Below, in pieces: positions 42,617 to 53,300 of a stretch of DNA of 64,000 nt. Below the pieces are notes generated by a model. The model saw nothing but the letters and a program-made list of their open reading frames with translations, did not search any database and was not told where the DNA came from. The stretch is from Lachnospiraceae bacterium. Lineage in GTDB: Bacteria > Bacillota > Clostridia > Lachnospirales > Lachnospiraceae. The position numbers and the translations under genes are program-made. The stretch's first letter is position 1. Every line of letters starts with the position of its first letter. The DNA lies in assembly GCA_025758065.1 (NCBI GenBank), contig CP107199.1, positions 3,890,181 through 3,954,180 of the forward strand. The letters run 5' to 3'.

Positions 42617-45037
42617 TTAGCTTCTTAACTCAATTCCATAAGTCTTATTTAACTGCTTTAAGATTTTCTTCACATATCCGTCTACTGTATCAGCCTGGAA
42701 TTCTTCTTCCTTTGGTGTGAACAGTACAGTAAATGCCATAGACTTCTTATCATCAGCAATCTGCTTGCCCTCATATACATCAAAGAGTGTTACGTCTTTA
42801 ACAAAAGAGCTTGCCTGGTAAATGCATTCTTCTACCTGTCCACATGTAATACCTTTATCCATTACCAGTGCCAGATCACGCTTTTCTTCTGCGAATTTTG
42901 GAAGCGGCTCAAATACAGGTGCCTTGCCATACCATTTCTCCAGGGCCTGCATATTGATCTCCAGAACGTAGGCATCTTCACGCATTGCCTCTTCTTTCAT
43001 GATCTCATATTTAACCTGTCCCAGATAACCGATCACTTCTCCTTCACAAAGGATAGCGGCAGTTCTGTATGGATGTAGAAATGGCTTTTGTGTTCTTTCA
43101 TAAGTAAAAGTAAGATGAAGCACGTCTGCTACTGTCTCTGCCATGCCCTTTAAAGTGTAGAAGGACTCATCCTTACCAAAGGCACCGATACATAAAGTCT
43201 CACGCTCATTTGGATACTCTGTTAATGGAAGAGACTTTGGAATAAATGCATTTCCGATCTCGAAAATACGTCCCTCAAAAATGCCTCTCTTCTGGTTGCG
43301 TCCCATTGCATGGATCATCTGAGGCGCCAAAGTAGTTCTCATCAGTGAAAGATCCTCATTGATCGGATTCATAATGCGGATTGCTTTACGCTCCATTGCA
43401 TCCTCTGGGAATTCCATTTCATCTAAATCAGCCGGTGAAAAGAAGGAGTAATGCATTCCTTCAAATGCGCCTACACTGCAAAGAGCTCTTTTTACTTTTA
43501 AAATTGTCTTCTGACGGATATTAGTTCCACCGATAGTCACCTTGGCAGTTGGAAGAAATGTAGACTTAATATGATCATATCCGTACATACGGATCACTTC
43601 CTCTGCTACATCCGGATAATCTTCCATATCTTCACGATATGCAGGGAAATGTAAAGTCAGCTCATCGCCCTTGATCTCAGGATCAAAATCCAGACCTTTC
43701 AGGATACGAAGGATATCTTCATCCGGAACAGTGATACCTAATACACCATTTACCTTCTTAATGCTGGTCTTAAAAGTTTTCGGCTCCAGGGAATTTCCTG
43801 TATTTACGTTCTTGTGAGTTCTTGAAACCTTTCCTGCTCCCAGCTCTTCTACCAGGTGCAGTACGCGCTTCATAGCCATTTCTGTTGCATACTCGTCAAC
43901 ACCCTTTGCATATCTCTGGCTTGCATCAGAGGACTGTCCTAATGCGCGGGAACTCTTGCGGATGTTGTCACGGGCAAACTTAGCTGCCTCAAACATTACT
44001 TCCGTAGTGGTGTCGCGGATCTCAGAATTTAAACCACCCATGATACCTGCAAGTGCTACTGGCTTTTTACCATCACAGATCACCAGATTATTTGTATTTA
44101 AGGTAAATTCCTTCTCATCCAGAGTAACTATCTTTTCGCCTTCTGCTGCACGTCTTACGCAGATAGCGTTGCCTTCCAGATAATCACAGTCAAATGCATG
44201 CAATGGCTGTCCTAACTCACGCATAATGTAGTTGGTGATATCTACGATATTGGAAATAGAGTTATTTCCAACCAGAGCCAGACGTCTTCTCATCCATGCC
44301 GGAGACTGCGCCAGTTTTACATCATATACATAGTGGGCAATATAACGGGGGCACAGATCCGGGGCTTCTACAGTTACATCAAAGCCTGGTTTTTCTACTT
44401 CTGTCTCAGTATAGTCTAAAGCAGGCATCTTTAATGGCTGTCCCAAAGCTGCTGCTACTTCTCTTGCAAGACCAAAGATACTCTGGCAGTCTGGACGGTT
44501 TGCAGTAATGGAAACATCAAAGATCCAGTCATTTAAACCAGTGATCTCTTTTACATCTGAACCTATTTCTGCATCCTCTGGCAGTACCAGAAGTCCGTTA
44601 TAACCAGCGCCTGGATACAGGTCTTCATTTAAACCAAGCTCTGTTCCGGAACACAGCATACCATAGGACTCATAGCCTCTTAATTTGCCCTTTTTGATCG
44701 TAACTACACCTTCGATCGTAACATGGTCTTTTGCAGTTGCATAAACCTGGGCACCGATCATTGCTACAGGGAACTTTCCACCTGCTTTTACATTATCTGC
44801 ACCACAGCAGATCTGTAATAATTCTGGTCCGCCTACATTGACCTGGCATACATGAAGGTGAGTCTCAGGAATCGGCTCACAGGACTCAACATAACCAACT
44901 ACAATACCGCTGATATCCTTTCCTACCTGCCATTTTTCTTCTACTTCGAATCCACAGTCAAACAGCTTTTTCTCTAATTCGTCTGCGGAAACATTAATAT
45001 CTACATAATCATTTAACCAGCTTAACGGTACAAGCAT
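42617..45037 (-). CDS. pheT: Phenylalanine-tRNA ligase beta subunit
   Basis: An 806-residue subunit of the alpha2-beta2 synthetase. The order is an EMAP-II-like tRNA-binding domain (about 40-150), the B3/4 editing domain, the B5 DNA-binding-like domain, the catalytic-like core and the C-terminal anticodon-binding FDX-ACB domain. It follows pheS after 30 bases with AGGAGG before its ATG. It is controlled by the T-box upstream of pheS. Confidence 0.98.
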   Translation of the reverse strand: MLVPLSWLNDYVDINVSADELEKKLFDCGFEVEEKWQVGKDISGIVVGYVESCEPIPETHLHVCQVNVGGPELLQICCGADNVKAGGKFPVAMIGAQVYATAKDHVTIEGVVTIKKGKLRGYESYGMLCSGTELGLNEDLYPGAGYNGLLVLPEDAEIGSDVKEITGLNDWIFDVSITANRPDCQSIFGLAREVAAALGQPLKMPALDYTETEVEKPGFDVTVEAPDLCPRYIAHYVYDVKLAQSPAWMRRRLALVGNNSISNIVDITNYIMRELGQPLHAFDCDYLEGNAICVRRAAEGEKIVTLDEKEFTLNTNNLVICDGKKPVALAGIMGGLNSEIRDTTTEVMFEAAKFARDNIRKSSRALGQSSDASQRYAKGVDEYATEMAMKRVLHLVEELGAGKVSRTHKNVNTGNSLEPKTFKTSIKKVNGVLGITVPDEDILRILKGLDFDPEIKGDELTLHFPAYREDMEDYPDVAEEVIRMYGYDHIKSTFLPTAKVTIGGTNIRQKTILKVKRALCSVGAFEGMHYSFFSPADLDEMEFPEDAMERKAIRIMNPINEDLSLMRTTLAPQMIHAMGRNQKRGIFEGRIFEIGNAFIPKSLPLTEYPNERETLCIGAFGKDESFYTLKGMAETVADVLHLTFTYERTQKPFLHPYRTAAILCEGEVIGYLGQVKYEIMKEEAMREDAYVLEINMQALEKWYGKAPVFEPLPKFAEEKRDLALVMDKGITCGQVEECIYQASSFVKDVTLFDVYEGKQIADDKKSMAFTVLFTPKEEEFQADTVDGYVKKILKQLNKTYGIELRS

Positions 45038-45067
45038 TTCTAATCCTCCTGTCCTGATCGAACCTAT

Positions 45068-46111
45068 TTAATCATCGATCTGATCTAACACACGCAGATC
45101 AGACTCAAACAGCATCTTAATGTTGTTAATGCCGTATTTTAACATTGCGATACGCTCCAGACCAAGTCCAAAAGCAAAACCGCTGTATTTCTCAGAGTCG
45201 ATGCCGCAGTTTTCGAGTACCTTCTTATTTACTACACCTGCGCCCAAAACCTCGATCCAGCCTGTTCCCTTGCACAGTCTGCAGCCTTTACCTCCACACT
45301 GGAAGCAGCTTACATCTACCTCTACAGATGGCTCTGTAAATGGGAAATAGGAAGGACGGAGCCTGGTCCTTGTAGATTCACCGAAAATCCTCTGGACAAA
45401 CATATCCAGCATTCCCTTTAAGTCACACAACGTAATGCCTTCATCTACTACAAGGCCTTCCATCTGGCTGAACATTGGTGAGTGAGTAGCATCATCATCA
45501 GAACGGAATACTTTACCTGGCGAAACAACCTTGATCGGTGGTTTCTTTGCTTCCATTACATGAACCTGTCCTGCAGATGTCTGGGTACGCAGTAAAAACT
45601 CAGGGGACAGATAGAAGGTATCCTGCATATCACGGGCCGGATGATCCTTTGGTGTATTTAAAGCAGTGAAGTTATAATAGTCTGTCTCAATCTCAGTTCC
45701 TTCGTATACCTCAAATCCCATAGATGCGAAGATATCAGTCAGCTGATTGCGGACAGTCGTTACCGGATGAAGATTTCCGTAACGAATCTTCTTTGGAGGC
45801 ATGGAAATATCAATCTTTTCAGATTCATAACGCTGCTGCTGCTCTTTTTCCTTCAATTTCTGATCCAGTTCATCAAAAAACTGGTTTGCCCATTCTTTTG
45901 CACCGTTAATGGTCTTACCAAACTCTGCCTTCTGATTGTTCGGTACATTGCGCATCTCCTTCATCAAAAGACCGATCCGGCCCTGCTTGTTGTCTAAAAA
46001 GGTTTTCTTGAATTCATAAACACCTCTGGAAGTAGTGAGAGTTTCTGCACCTTTGCAGATCTCATCTTTGATCCCAGCGATCACTTCATTCAGTTCTTTT
46101 AAATCCTGCAT
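45068..46111 (-). CDS. pheS: Phenylalanine-tRNA ligase alpha subunit
   Basis: A 347-residue catalytic subunit. An N-terminal coiled coil (about 1-95) binds tRNA. Class II motif 1 is near DHPARDMQDTFYL, motif 2 near GKVFRSDDDATHSPMF, and motif 3 is FGLGLERIAMLKYGI. A CFQCGGKGCRLC segment resembles the Cys cluster seen in many Firmicute PheS. AAAGGAG precedes the ATG. Confidence 0.98.
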   Translation of the reverse strand: MQDLKELNEVIAGIKDEICKGAETLTTSRGVYEFKKTFLDNKQGRIGLLMKEMRNVPNNQKAEFGKTINGAKEWANQFFDELDQKLKEKEQQQRYESEKIDISMPPKKIRYGNLHPVTTVRNQLTDIFASMGFEVYEGTEIETDYYNFTALNTPKDHPARDMQDTFYLSPEFLLRTQTSAGQVHVMEAKKPPIKVVSPGKVFRSDDDATHSPMFSQMEGLVVDEGITLCDLKGMLDMFVQRIFGESTRTRLRPSYFPFTEPSVEVDVSCFQCGGKGCRLCKGTGWIEVLGAGVVNKKVLENCGIDSEKYSGFAFGLGLERIAMLKYGINNIKMLFESDLRVLDQIDD

Positions 46112-46284
46112 GATTTCTCTCCTTTACCTGTCTTTATTGGTGTTTTCCCCACAGCTCCACTCACAGCCTCGTGCTCCCCACTCTGCTGCCTGCTTACGCA
46201 GGCGGGTTGTTTATTAATATGTTCGTTAATGGTTTTAAAAAAACAAATGCTGCCATTGATGCCGCTTGTTTTTTCTGCACGCAC

Positions 46285-46592
46285 AAAAAATCCCCCTGCA
46301 TTTACATGCAGAGGGACGATAATTCACCGTGGTACCACCCAGTTTCCCGCAAACAGACTTTCCCGTTTGCAGACACTTTCCAGTATGTAACGTATACTAT
46401 ACGGCAATGCCTACTGTACCCTTCAGCAATGCAGCTCCCGTGGGAAATTCGGATATCTGTCTGAACGGAAAAAGGCTCACAGCCGATGACCTTTTCTCTC
46501 TGGCCGAAAACAGTATCTTAAAAACACGATCTTCGCTTTTGATCTCATTTATGATTCAGGTATGTCTGTCCTGCTCGGACATCCATAGTCTG
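46285..46592 (-). promoter_or_regulatory. T-box riboswitch controlling pheST
   Basis: On the minus strand the leader contains the T-box core GGGTGGTACCACGG (46327-46340), whose bulge pairs with the uncharged tRNA acceptor end. A terminator stem (CCCTCTGCAT/ATGCAGGGGG) and T run follow at 46285-46315. The long upstream part is the Stem I region. Uncharged tRNA-Phe would favour the antiterminator and raise pheST expression. I could not place the specifier codon with confidence. Confidence 0.9.
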
Positions 46593-46598
46593 TAAATC

Positions 46599-46627
46599 AT
46601 TCTAGTCATTTTGCCAAAAAAAGTCAA
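46599..46627 (-). promoter_or_regulatory. Promoter for pheST
   Basis: TTGACT (46622-46627) and TAGAAT (46599-46604) on the minus strand, 17 bases apart, just upstream of the T-box. The -35 box overlaps the last codon and stop of the neighbouring lysR gene. Confidence 0.8.
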
Positions 46628-47517
46628 GGCTTTTTTCGTTTCTTCAATTCTCCCACATACTCTAATACGCATTCTTTTAACTTCTTCACGCTATCTGAAG
46701 GCTCTTCCCCTTTTTTCATTCCCATCCCCAGTTCCCGGATACATTCCGGTGTCACAGGAATACATTGCACATCATCTGTATTTCCCCGGATCATAAATTC
46801 TGACATCATAGAGATACCAAGTCCCTTCCCAACCATGCGGATCACTGTTTCATCATCTACATAAACTGTCTGTTCATTCGCTTTAACTCCCGCTTTTCCA
46901 AAAGCGGCATGAACGTCAATATCAAAACGGCCATAGGGCATAAGAAAGTCTTTTCCTTCAAATTCTTTTAACGGAAACAAGGTACGTCCATTTAACGGAT
47001 AATTTTTTGGCAGAATAGCATACAGTAATTCATCATAAAGGGGCATCCATTCACAGCTTTCACTGCTTTGCCTGCTGGCAAAGATCACATCTGTTTTCCC
47101 TTCCTGAAGCAGTTCAAAAGGCTCCAATGCATGGTCCACCATACGCAGGTCTACATCTACCTTGGGGCAGATCCTCCGGAAACGGTATAAAATCTCAGGC
47201 AGCCAGAACATTGCCATACTTGCATAGGCAGCAATGCGTATGGTCTCTCCCTGCTGCTTTGCCATAGCCTGAATGCGGTTTTCCAGACTGGCATTTACCT
47301 GAAGGAACTGTCTGATATCCGGCACCAGCTCTTTTCCCTGTTCTGTGAGGGAAACCCCATTATGACTCCTCATAATAAGGGGAAAACCAATCTCCCGTTC
47401 TAAGCTGTTTACCAGATGGGTAAGGCCGGACTGGGTATAACCTACTACCTCAGAGGCCTTTGAAAAACTTCCAAGATCCACTGCTGTCATTAATATTTCA
47501 AGTTTCTTTGCATCCAT
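46624..47517 (-). CDS. LysR-family transcriptional regulator
   Basis: A 297-residue LysR protein with helix-turn-helix region FSKASEVVGYTQSGLTHLVNSLE near residues 18-40 and a full effector domain. It is divergent from brnQ across 172 bases and is the obvious candidate regulator of that transporter. Paired TGTATTACAT boxes lie in the shared region. The effector is unknown. Confidence 0.92.
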   Translation of the reverse strand: MDAKKLEILMTAVDLGSFSKASEVVGYTQSGLTHLVNSLEREIGFPLIMRSHNGVSLTEQGKELVPDIRQFLQVNASLENRIQAMAKQQGETIRIAAYASMAMFWLPEILYRFRRICPKVDVDLRMVDHALEPFELLQEGKTDVIFASRQSSESCEWMPLYDELLYAILPKNYPLNGRTLFPLKEFEGKDFLMPYGRFDIDVHAAFGKAGVKANEQTVYVDDETVIRMVGKGLGISMMSEFMIRGNTDDVQCIPVTPECIRELGMGMKKGEEPSDSVKKLKECVLEYVGELKKRKKP

Positions 47518-47584
47518 TTTATTATTATTTTTCCCTTCACTGATTTATATTGGTCTGCACTACTCTATATTGCCCTGCATACTA

Positions 47585-47663
47585 ATGTATTACATTTTGT
47601 CATAGTTCTATTATAAATATGGATTTCACAAACTGCAAGGCAAGCCGTACAATTGTATTACAT
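47585..47663. promoter_or_regulatory. Paired TGTATTACAT boxes between lysR and brnQ
   Basis: The same 10-bp near-palindrome occurs at 47586-47595 and 47654-47663, 68 bases apart and so on nearly the same helix face after six to seven turns. LysR proteins often bind such paired sites. The second lies about 27 bases before the brnQ start. Confidence 0.45.
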
Positions 47664-47689
47664 AAGATTATAAGAGGTGATCCGTAATT

Positions 47690-49057
47690 ATGAATAAAAA
47701 GAAACTTTCACTCCATCAGCGCCTTCTGGTAGCTGCCACACTTTTCGGCATGTTCTTTGGTGCCGGAAATCTGATCTTCCCGGTACACCTTGGACAGCTT
47801 GCAGGAAGAAACCTGATCCCGGCCATGACCGGTTTTATCATTACTGCAGTAGGTATCCCCATTTTGGGAGTTGCTGCCATCGGTAATACACACTCTGACG
47901 GTTTAAAGGCACTGTCTGCCAGGATTGGAAAACACTATAGCTACTTTTTCACCTGTCTGCTGTATCTGACCATAGGTCCCTGCTTTGCTATTCCAAGATG
48001 TGCCACTACATCTTTTACCACAGGCATTGAACCACTCCTTGTAAACCAGATTTCAGAAAAGACAGCACTCCTTATTTTTTCAGTGATCTTTTTCACCCTG
48101 GTATTGTTTTTCTCTTTAAAACCGGGAAATATCACACTATGGATCGGCAAAGTGATCAATCCGATGTTTTTATTCTTTCTGGCGATCCTGATCCTCTTTG
48201 CATTGCTTCATCCCAGCATCGCCGTATGGGAAGCACAGCCAGACGCTGCTTATGAAACAGGAGCCATGTTCCACGCCTTATCGGAAGGCTACGGCACCAT
48301 GGATGCCATTGCAGGTCTTGCTTTTGGCATCGTTGTTGTAAATGTGATCCGGCAGATGGGTGTTACCGATGATACAGCTGTTGCTGGTGAAGTTCTCCAC
48401 TCTGGTATTCTCGCTGGTATTTTAATGGCTTTTATTTATATCCTGACTATCCTCATGGGTGCACAATCTCTGGGACTGTTTGCAGTTTCCGAAAATGGCG
48501 GCATCGCGTTATCCCAGCTCTCCAGCCACTACCTTGGCAGAGCCGGTCTTGTGATCCTGGCAGTTACCATTACCTTTGCCTGCTTAAAAACCTCTATAGG
48601 GCTGGTAACCAGCTGCGCTGAAACTTTTGTACAGATGTTCCCGGATAAACTGTCCTACCGGACCTGGGCAATGATCTTTACACTGTTTTCCTTTATTGTG
48701 TCCAACATGGGACTTTCCACCATTATCCGCTACTCTATACCGGTCCTGATGCTGATCTATCCACCAGCCATTTCCCTGGTGCTTCTGGCAATGTTCGGAA
48801 AATATTTTCATCATGACCAAAAAGTATATGCATGGGTAACAGCCTTCACTTGGGCAGCATCTCTGTTCGACTTCTTTAAAACACTGCCAGAACAGATACA
48901 GATCCTGTTCCATCTGGACAAAGCAGTGGGATTTGCAGAAAAATTCCTTCCTTTCTTTAATCTGAATCTTGGCTGGATCATCCCGGCAATGTTAGGACTT
49001 ATCATCGGGCTTAGTTTTAAGAAAAGCAGAAAAAGAGTGCAGGCGCTTTACTATTAA
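47690..49057 (+). CDS. brnQ: Branched-chain amino acid transporter (LIVCS family)
   Basis: A 455-residue twelve-helix permease importing leucine, isoleucine and valine with sodium or protons. Family blocks are FGMFFGAGNLIFPVHLGQLAG and FAIPRCATTSFTTGIEP, and the region DAIAGLAFGIVVVNVIRQMG. It is divergent from a LysR gene. Together with ilvC, ilvN and azlCD it gives the window synthesis, import and export of branched-chain amino acids. Confidence 0.95.
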   Translation: MNKKKLSLHQRLLVAATLFGMFFGAGNLIFPVHLGQLAGRNLIPAMTGFIITAVGIPILGVAAIGNTHSDGLKALSARIGKHYSYFFTCLLYLTIGPCFAIPRCATTSFTTGIEPLLVNQISEKTALLIFSVIFFTLVLFFSLKPGNITLWIGKVINPMFLFFLAILILFALLHPSIAVWEAQPDAAYETGAMFHALSEGYGTMDAIAGLAFGIVVVNVIRQMGVTDDTAVAGEVLHSGILAGILMAFIYILTILMGAQSLGLFAVSENGGIALSQLSSHYLGRAGLVILAVTITFACLKTSIGLVTSCAETFVQMFPDKLSYRTWAMIFTLFSFIVSNMGLSTIIRYSIPVLMLIYPPAISLVLLAMFGKYFHHDQKVYAWVTAFTWAASLFDFFKTLPEQIQILFHLDKAVGFAEKFLPFFNLNLGWIIPAMLGLIIGLSFKKSRKRVQALYY

Positions 49058-49104
49058 AAAAGATCCGGGAATTCTGTATCCACAAAATTCCCGGACCTTT
49101 TTAT
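49055..49104. terminator. Terminator between brnQ and jetD
   Basis: GATCCGGGAATT pairs imperfectly with AATTCCCGGACC and is flanked by A and T runs, so it serves both convergent genes. Confidence 0.8.
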
Positions 49105-50348
49105 TACTGCATATCCAGACTACACCAATGCAGATTTTCCTGATACCCGGCTTTCCTGCACCTGACCATATTATTTACTACCGGCAATAATCGTTCATCT
49201 GTGATTTTTTCCAGCATTTTCAGCCTTCTCTCTGAAAGTATCTCCTGCGACTGGCAGACCTTATAATCTTCCTCTGCCATATGCCAATAAGTAAATCTTC
49301 CCGGATAAAACCTGGAAAGCTTCTGAGCGATCAGCATTCCTTCCGGATCGAGATCACCGGAATAAAACACATGAGTTCCTGATCTTGCCAATAATTCAAG
49401 TACCATAAGACAGGACAGCCTCGGCTGGCCATTCATGCACATACATGACTTTTCTTCACATATCATTGCAAATACAGAAGGATTTTCTACAATATAGATC
49501 TCATTGTCCCTGCACCGGATCTGACTTAGCCTGGCTATTACATTTAGCGAAAGCTGGAGTATATCCTTTTCCCGAAAAAATCCTTCGATTCCTCCATGTA
49601 ATGTTCCATCTTTTTTTAAAGCCTGCACATGATAAAGCATAGCATAATTGGAAATATCATTGATCAGTATTCCTGCCAACAGATAACTTTTCTGTTTTTT
49701 ATAAGCTGGAAACAGCTTTGAATCTTCTATCTGTTGATTTCTTGACTCCAGGTCTATTTCTATGATCTGATACAGGATTTTTCCCTCTGAAGTTTCTGCA
49801 TCAAAGGCATGAGGATTTCCAGTTATTTTGGCAGCAAAAAAAGCCAGATACATTTCCTTATCATAACGATACGGAAGTTCATTATATATTTTTGCACAAA
49901 GCCACAGCCAGCGTTTCCACTCTGCAAAATCCATGGATCTGCACATATCATCCATATCCTGCTGCATAGGATCATTTCTCTTATTCCGTATAAGAGTCTT
50001 AAATTTTTCAAGCTGGTAATACGCCGGAGTAAACTCAAAGATCTTCTTAAATTCACCTTCAATCTCCGTGATCTTCTGCTCATGCATTTCCTTTATTTCC
50101 ACCTTTGCATACAAAGGCATTCCAAAATACCCCGTAAGGATCTCCAGTGGCTGTATTTCTTTAAACCTGCTGTCTGCCAGAGCTTTTGCAAATTTCTCCG
50201 CTGATATGGTAACACTTCTTTGACCATGAAAATTCTGTCCGAAAAATCCTTCCAGCTCTTCAATTTCTTCAGCTGAAAGCTTTTTTATAACAATCTTCCC
50301 GGCAAAACGCCCATAAGATAAATATTTATCCCTGAAACCAGTAAACAC
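49104..50348 (-). CDS. jetD: Wadjet JetD-like nuclease subunit (DUF2399-type), N-terminus shortened
   Basis: A 414-residue protein. The C-terminal part resembles the TOPRIM-like domain of DUF2399/TIGR02679 proteins: IVENPSVFAMI supplies the Glu and VFYSGDLDPEGMLIAQKL the Asp pair. In Wadjet, JetD cuts plasmid DNA after loop extrusion by JetABC. The only in-frame start is GTG 50348, inside the jetC frame and with a poor ribosome-binding site. The upstream frame stays open for only a few further codons. Homology therefore seems to begin too late, in line with a deletion that removed the jetC end and the jetD start. Confidence 0.8.
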   Translation of the reverse strand: MFTGFRDKYLSYGRFAGKIVIKKLSAEEIEELEGFFGQNFHGQRSVTISAEKFAKALADSRFKEIQPLEILTGYFGMPLYAKVEIKEMHEQKITEIEGEFKKIFEFTPAYYQLEKFKTLIRNKRNDPMQQDMDDMCRSMDFAEWKRWLWLCAKIYNELPYRYDKEMYLAFFAAKITGNPHAFDAETSEGKILYQIIEIDLESRNQQIEDSKLFPAYKKQKSYLLAGILINDISNYAMLYHVQALKKDGTLHGGIEGFFREKDILQLSLNVIARLSQIRCRDNEIYIVENPSVFAMICEEKSCMCMNGQPRLSCLMVLELLARSGTHVFYSGDLDPEGMLIAQKLSRFYPGRFTYWHMAEEDYKVCQSQEILSERRLKMLEKITDERLLPVVNNMVRCRKAGYQENLHWCSLDMQ

Positions 50349-53300
50349 ACGTTTCCATTGATCTTGCCTCTTATCTTGCGGCTTACAGTATTAGCCAGGA
50401 TATCTTCAAATAATTCCCTGTCACCATCCTTTATCAGATTTTCCAATTCCAGAATATCCTCTTCCAGATGGGTAAGAAGACTTGTGAAAGATACTTTTAT
50501 CCCCTGATATCTGGCACTTATATCCAGACGTTTTGCTGAAAATCCTTCTATCTTTTCTTCTTTGTCAAAATCCTCAAATAAAGAACTCTGGGTAAGCTGA
50601 TGATCAGTCAGAAAAATCCTGTTTTCAAAATACACCTGGTTCAGATTTGTTATCACACTGTCTTTATCCATTCCCTTTACATCAGTCGCCAGATATTCCT
50701 GTATATGTTTTACATCATCTACGATCTGATCAGGTAATTTTACATATGCAAGGCCTTTTTCACTTTCATAACACTTTGCAAAAAATCCTGCTCTGTGCTC
50801 ATATAAACTTATCTTATCTTCATTGGTCTTCTGATCTTTTTCAATCTGCTGCGCTTTATCTATTGTCTGTGTTTTTTCAGCTACCTGCTTCTGCAGTTCC
50901 TGAGGAAATATCTTCAGCCAACTAACACATGTATCCAGACGTTCCCTGATTGCTTCATAATCAGTCAGCGCCAGCTGCCCCAGAATCGATTCTCTTTCTT
51001 CCTGCTGCCTTTTGATCTGCCTTTCCTGTTCTGCTATATCATAACGGATCTGATCCAGGTCATCATCCAGATCTTCCAGATGCTGCTTTCTGTCCTTCAG
51101 ATAACGCACGCTGTGCACCAGCATTTCATGATCTGACTTTAAACCAATAAGTGCTTTATCATACCCTTCTGCTGCATTTTTTGCTTCAAAAAATACTTCA
51201 TAAGAACAGGTCAGATACAATTTTTCTGCAATTTCAAGAACTGCCCTCTTCTTATTTTTAATATTCTCCAAAAATGCAGTCAACTGTTCTTCCAGCTTTC
51301 TGTTTGCAATACGAAGCTGCTCCTGCTCCCGTTCCTGCTCCATAAGGCTGTTAAGTGCTTCCCTCATATCAGTATCATCCGGAAGGCACTTATATTCCTC
51401 TTCTAACCTGCATTTTCTCTGCTGCAAGATCTCACATTCACGTTGGATCAATGCGATGTTTTCTTCTATCTCTGCAATCCGTTTTTTACATTCTTCTATT
51501 CTGACCAGACGATTTCGTTCTCTTGCCTTTATGCCTAAATAACCGGCCTGGTACTCCCCTGTGACCGTTCCGGTCAGAACCCCCATATGATAGGTGCCAT
51601 CAGAGGTTATTGATACCATTTCCTCACCACCGTAAGAAATATTACTTAGTATTCCGGTAAGCCTCTGATTGGAAAAAATATCATTTACATTTTCATTCAG
51701 TTCAAGAACATCCAGCAGGCTTTTTCCTTCTGCCGGTTTACCTGCAAAAAGGTAATGATCCTCACATCCCTTTACCGGAACCAGCACCTGTTCTTTATAC
51801 TGTTCCTCTACTACAATGGCATCCAGGATCCCCATTTTAAGAAGGGCTTCTTCCAGATGATCACAGGTCTCATCATCCAGTCCTGCTCCAAATTCGATCA
51901 CTTTATAAAATTCCTGATATGGTATTCCCGCTTTTTTCAGACGTTCACGGTTCCTTACCACTGTATCCGGCCGTTCAGGCTGCGGCTCTTTCTGATTTTC
52001 CCATTCCGCAAGCTCTATTTTCACCCTGGAAAGTTCCTCTTTTTCCAGATTCCATTCATGCTTTTTTGCACCGATATCTGTAACGATCCCAGCATTCTTT
52101 TCAGCCCATTTATCTCCCACTTTCTGGCGGACCGTCACAAAATCAGAAGTTTTATCATAATGATCTGCAAATGTACTCAGTCTTCCTAAAAGATCCCGGT
52201 CAAGCTTCAGTTCCGTATTATCCTCATTCCATTTATAAAAAGCCTCTTTCCATTCATTTTCTACCTGGATCAGAAGATCTTCCAGCTCCGCTATTTTTCT
52301 CTGCACCTGATCCAGTTCCCGTATCTGTTTTTCCCGCGCCTGGAGCATTTCATCTTTCTGCTTTTCAAGGATCTTCAGTTCTTCCAATATTTGAAATCCA
52401 CTTTGTATATTTTTACGTACACCATCAAATTGCTGCCTGTGAAGATCAAATTTGTAGGGTTCATCCAGCTTTTCACAAAGTTCATCCTTCATAAAAACAA
52501 ACTCCTGAAAAGCCATCTGCTCAGCTTCATCCTGCATTTCCTCTAACAGCGCATCTATCTCTTTTTCTTTTTCGTATTTTCTGTCTTCCTCTTCTTTTAC
52601 CTGCTTTTCCACATCGCGGTACTGTTCCTCTTTAGAAGCAAGAAATTTATTTTTTTCTGCCAGGATCTTACTATGCTGAGCGATTTCCTCAACCAGCTGC
52701 ACTTCTCTTGTTTTTAACGCTACTGCATCACTTTTACTTAAGGATTCTTTTTCTTTTTCAAATGTCTCTCTTTTGCCATTCAGATCCTGGATCCGAAGCT
52801 CCAGCTGCCGGATTTTTTCTGTGCAGTCAGCATATTTATCCTGGTATTCTTTTTGTTCTTTCAGCGCTTCCTGCAGCTTCTGCTGTGCCTGCATATAGCG
52901 GTCTGCTTTATCGTACAACAGGATTTTATTATACTTATTAAATACCGTATATATCTTCTCCGCTGCCTGTTTCGCTTCCCTGCGTCCTTTCAGGTTCATA
53001 TTCATGGTATCCATGTTTTCAATAGCTTCGGACATAGGACGCAGATCTTCATCTGACAATGGCTGAAGAGAATCGCTTAATATATCATTGATCACAGATG
53101 GTTTAAAATCTTTTGACAATTTCGGTGTACGAAGCTGGATCAGAAGATCTACCATTTCCTTATATTCGTCCGCTGTTTCAAAACCAAATATCTGGCGGTT
53201 TACATATTCCATATATTCCACCTGCCGTTCAAACACACGGCCTCCGTCAGCAACCCTGTTTTCCAGCTCTTTCTTTGAAAGGGTTACTTTTTCACCTATA

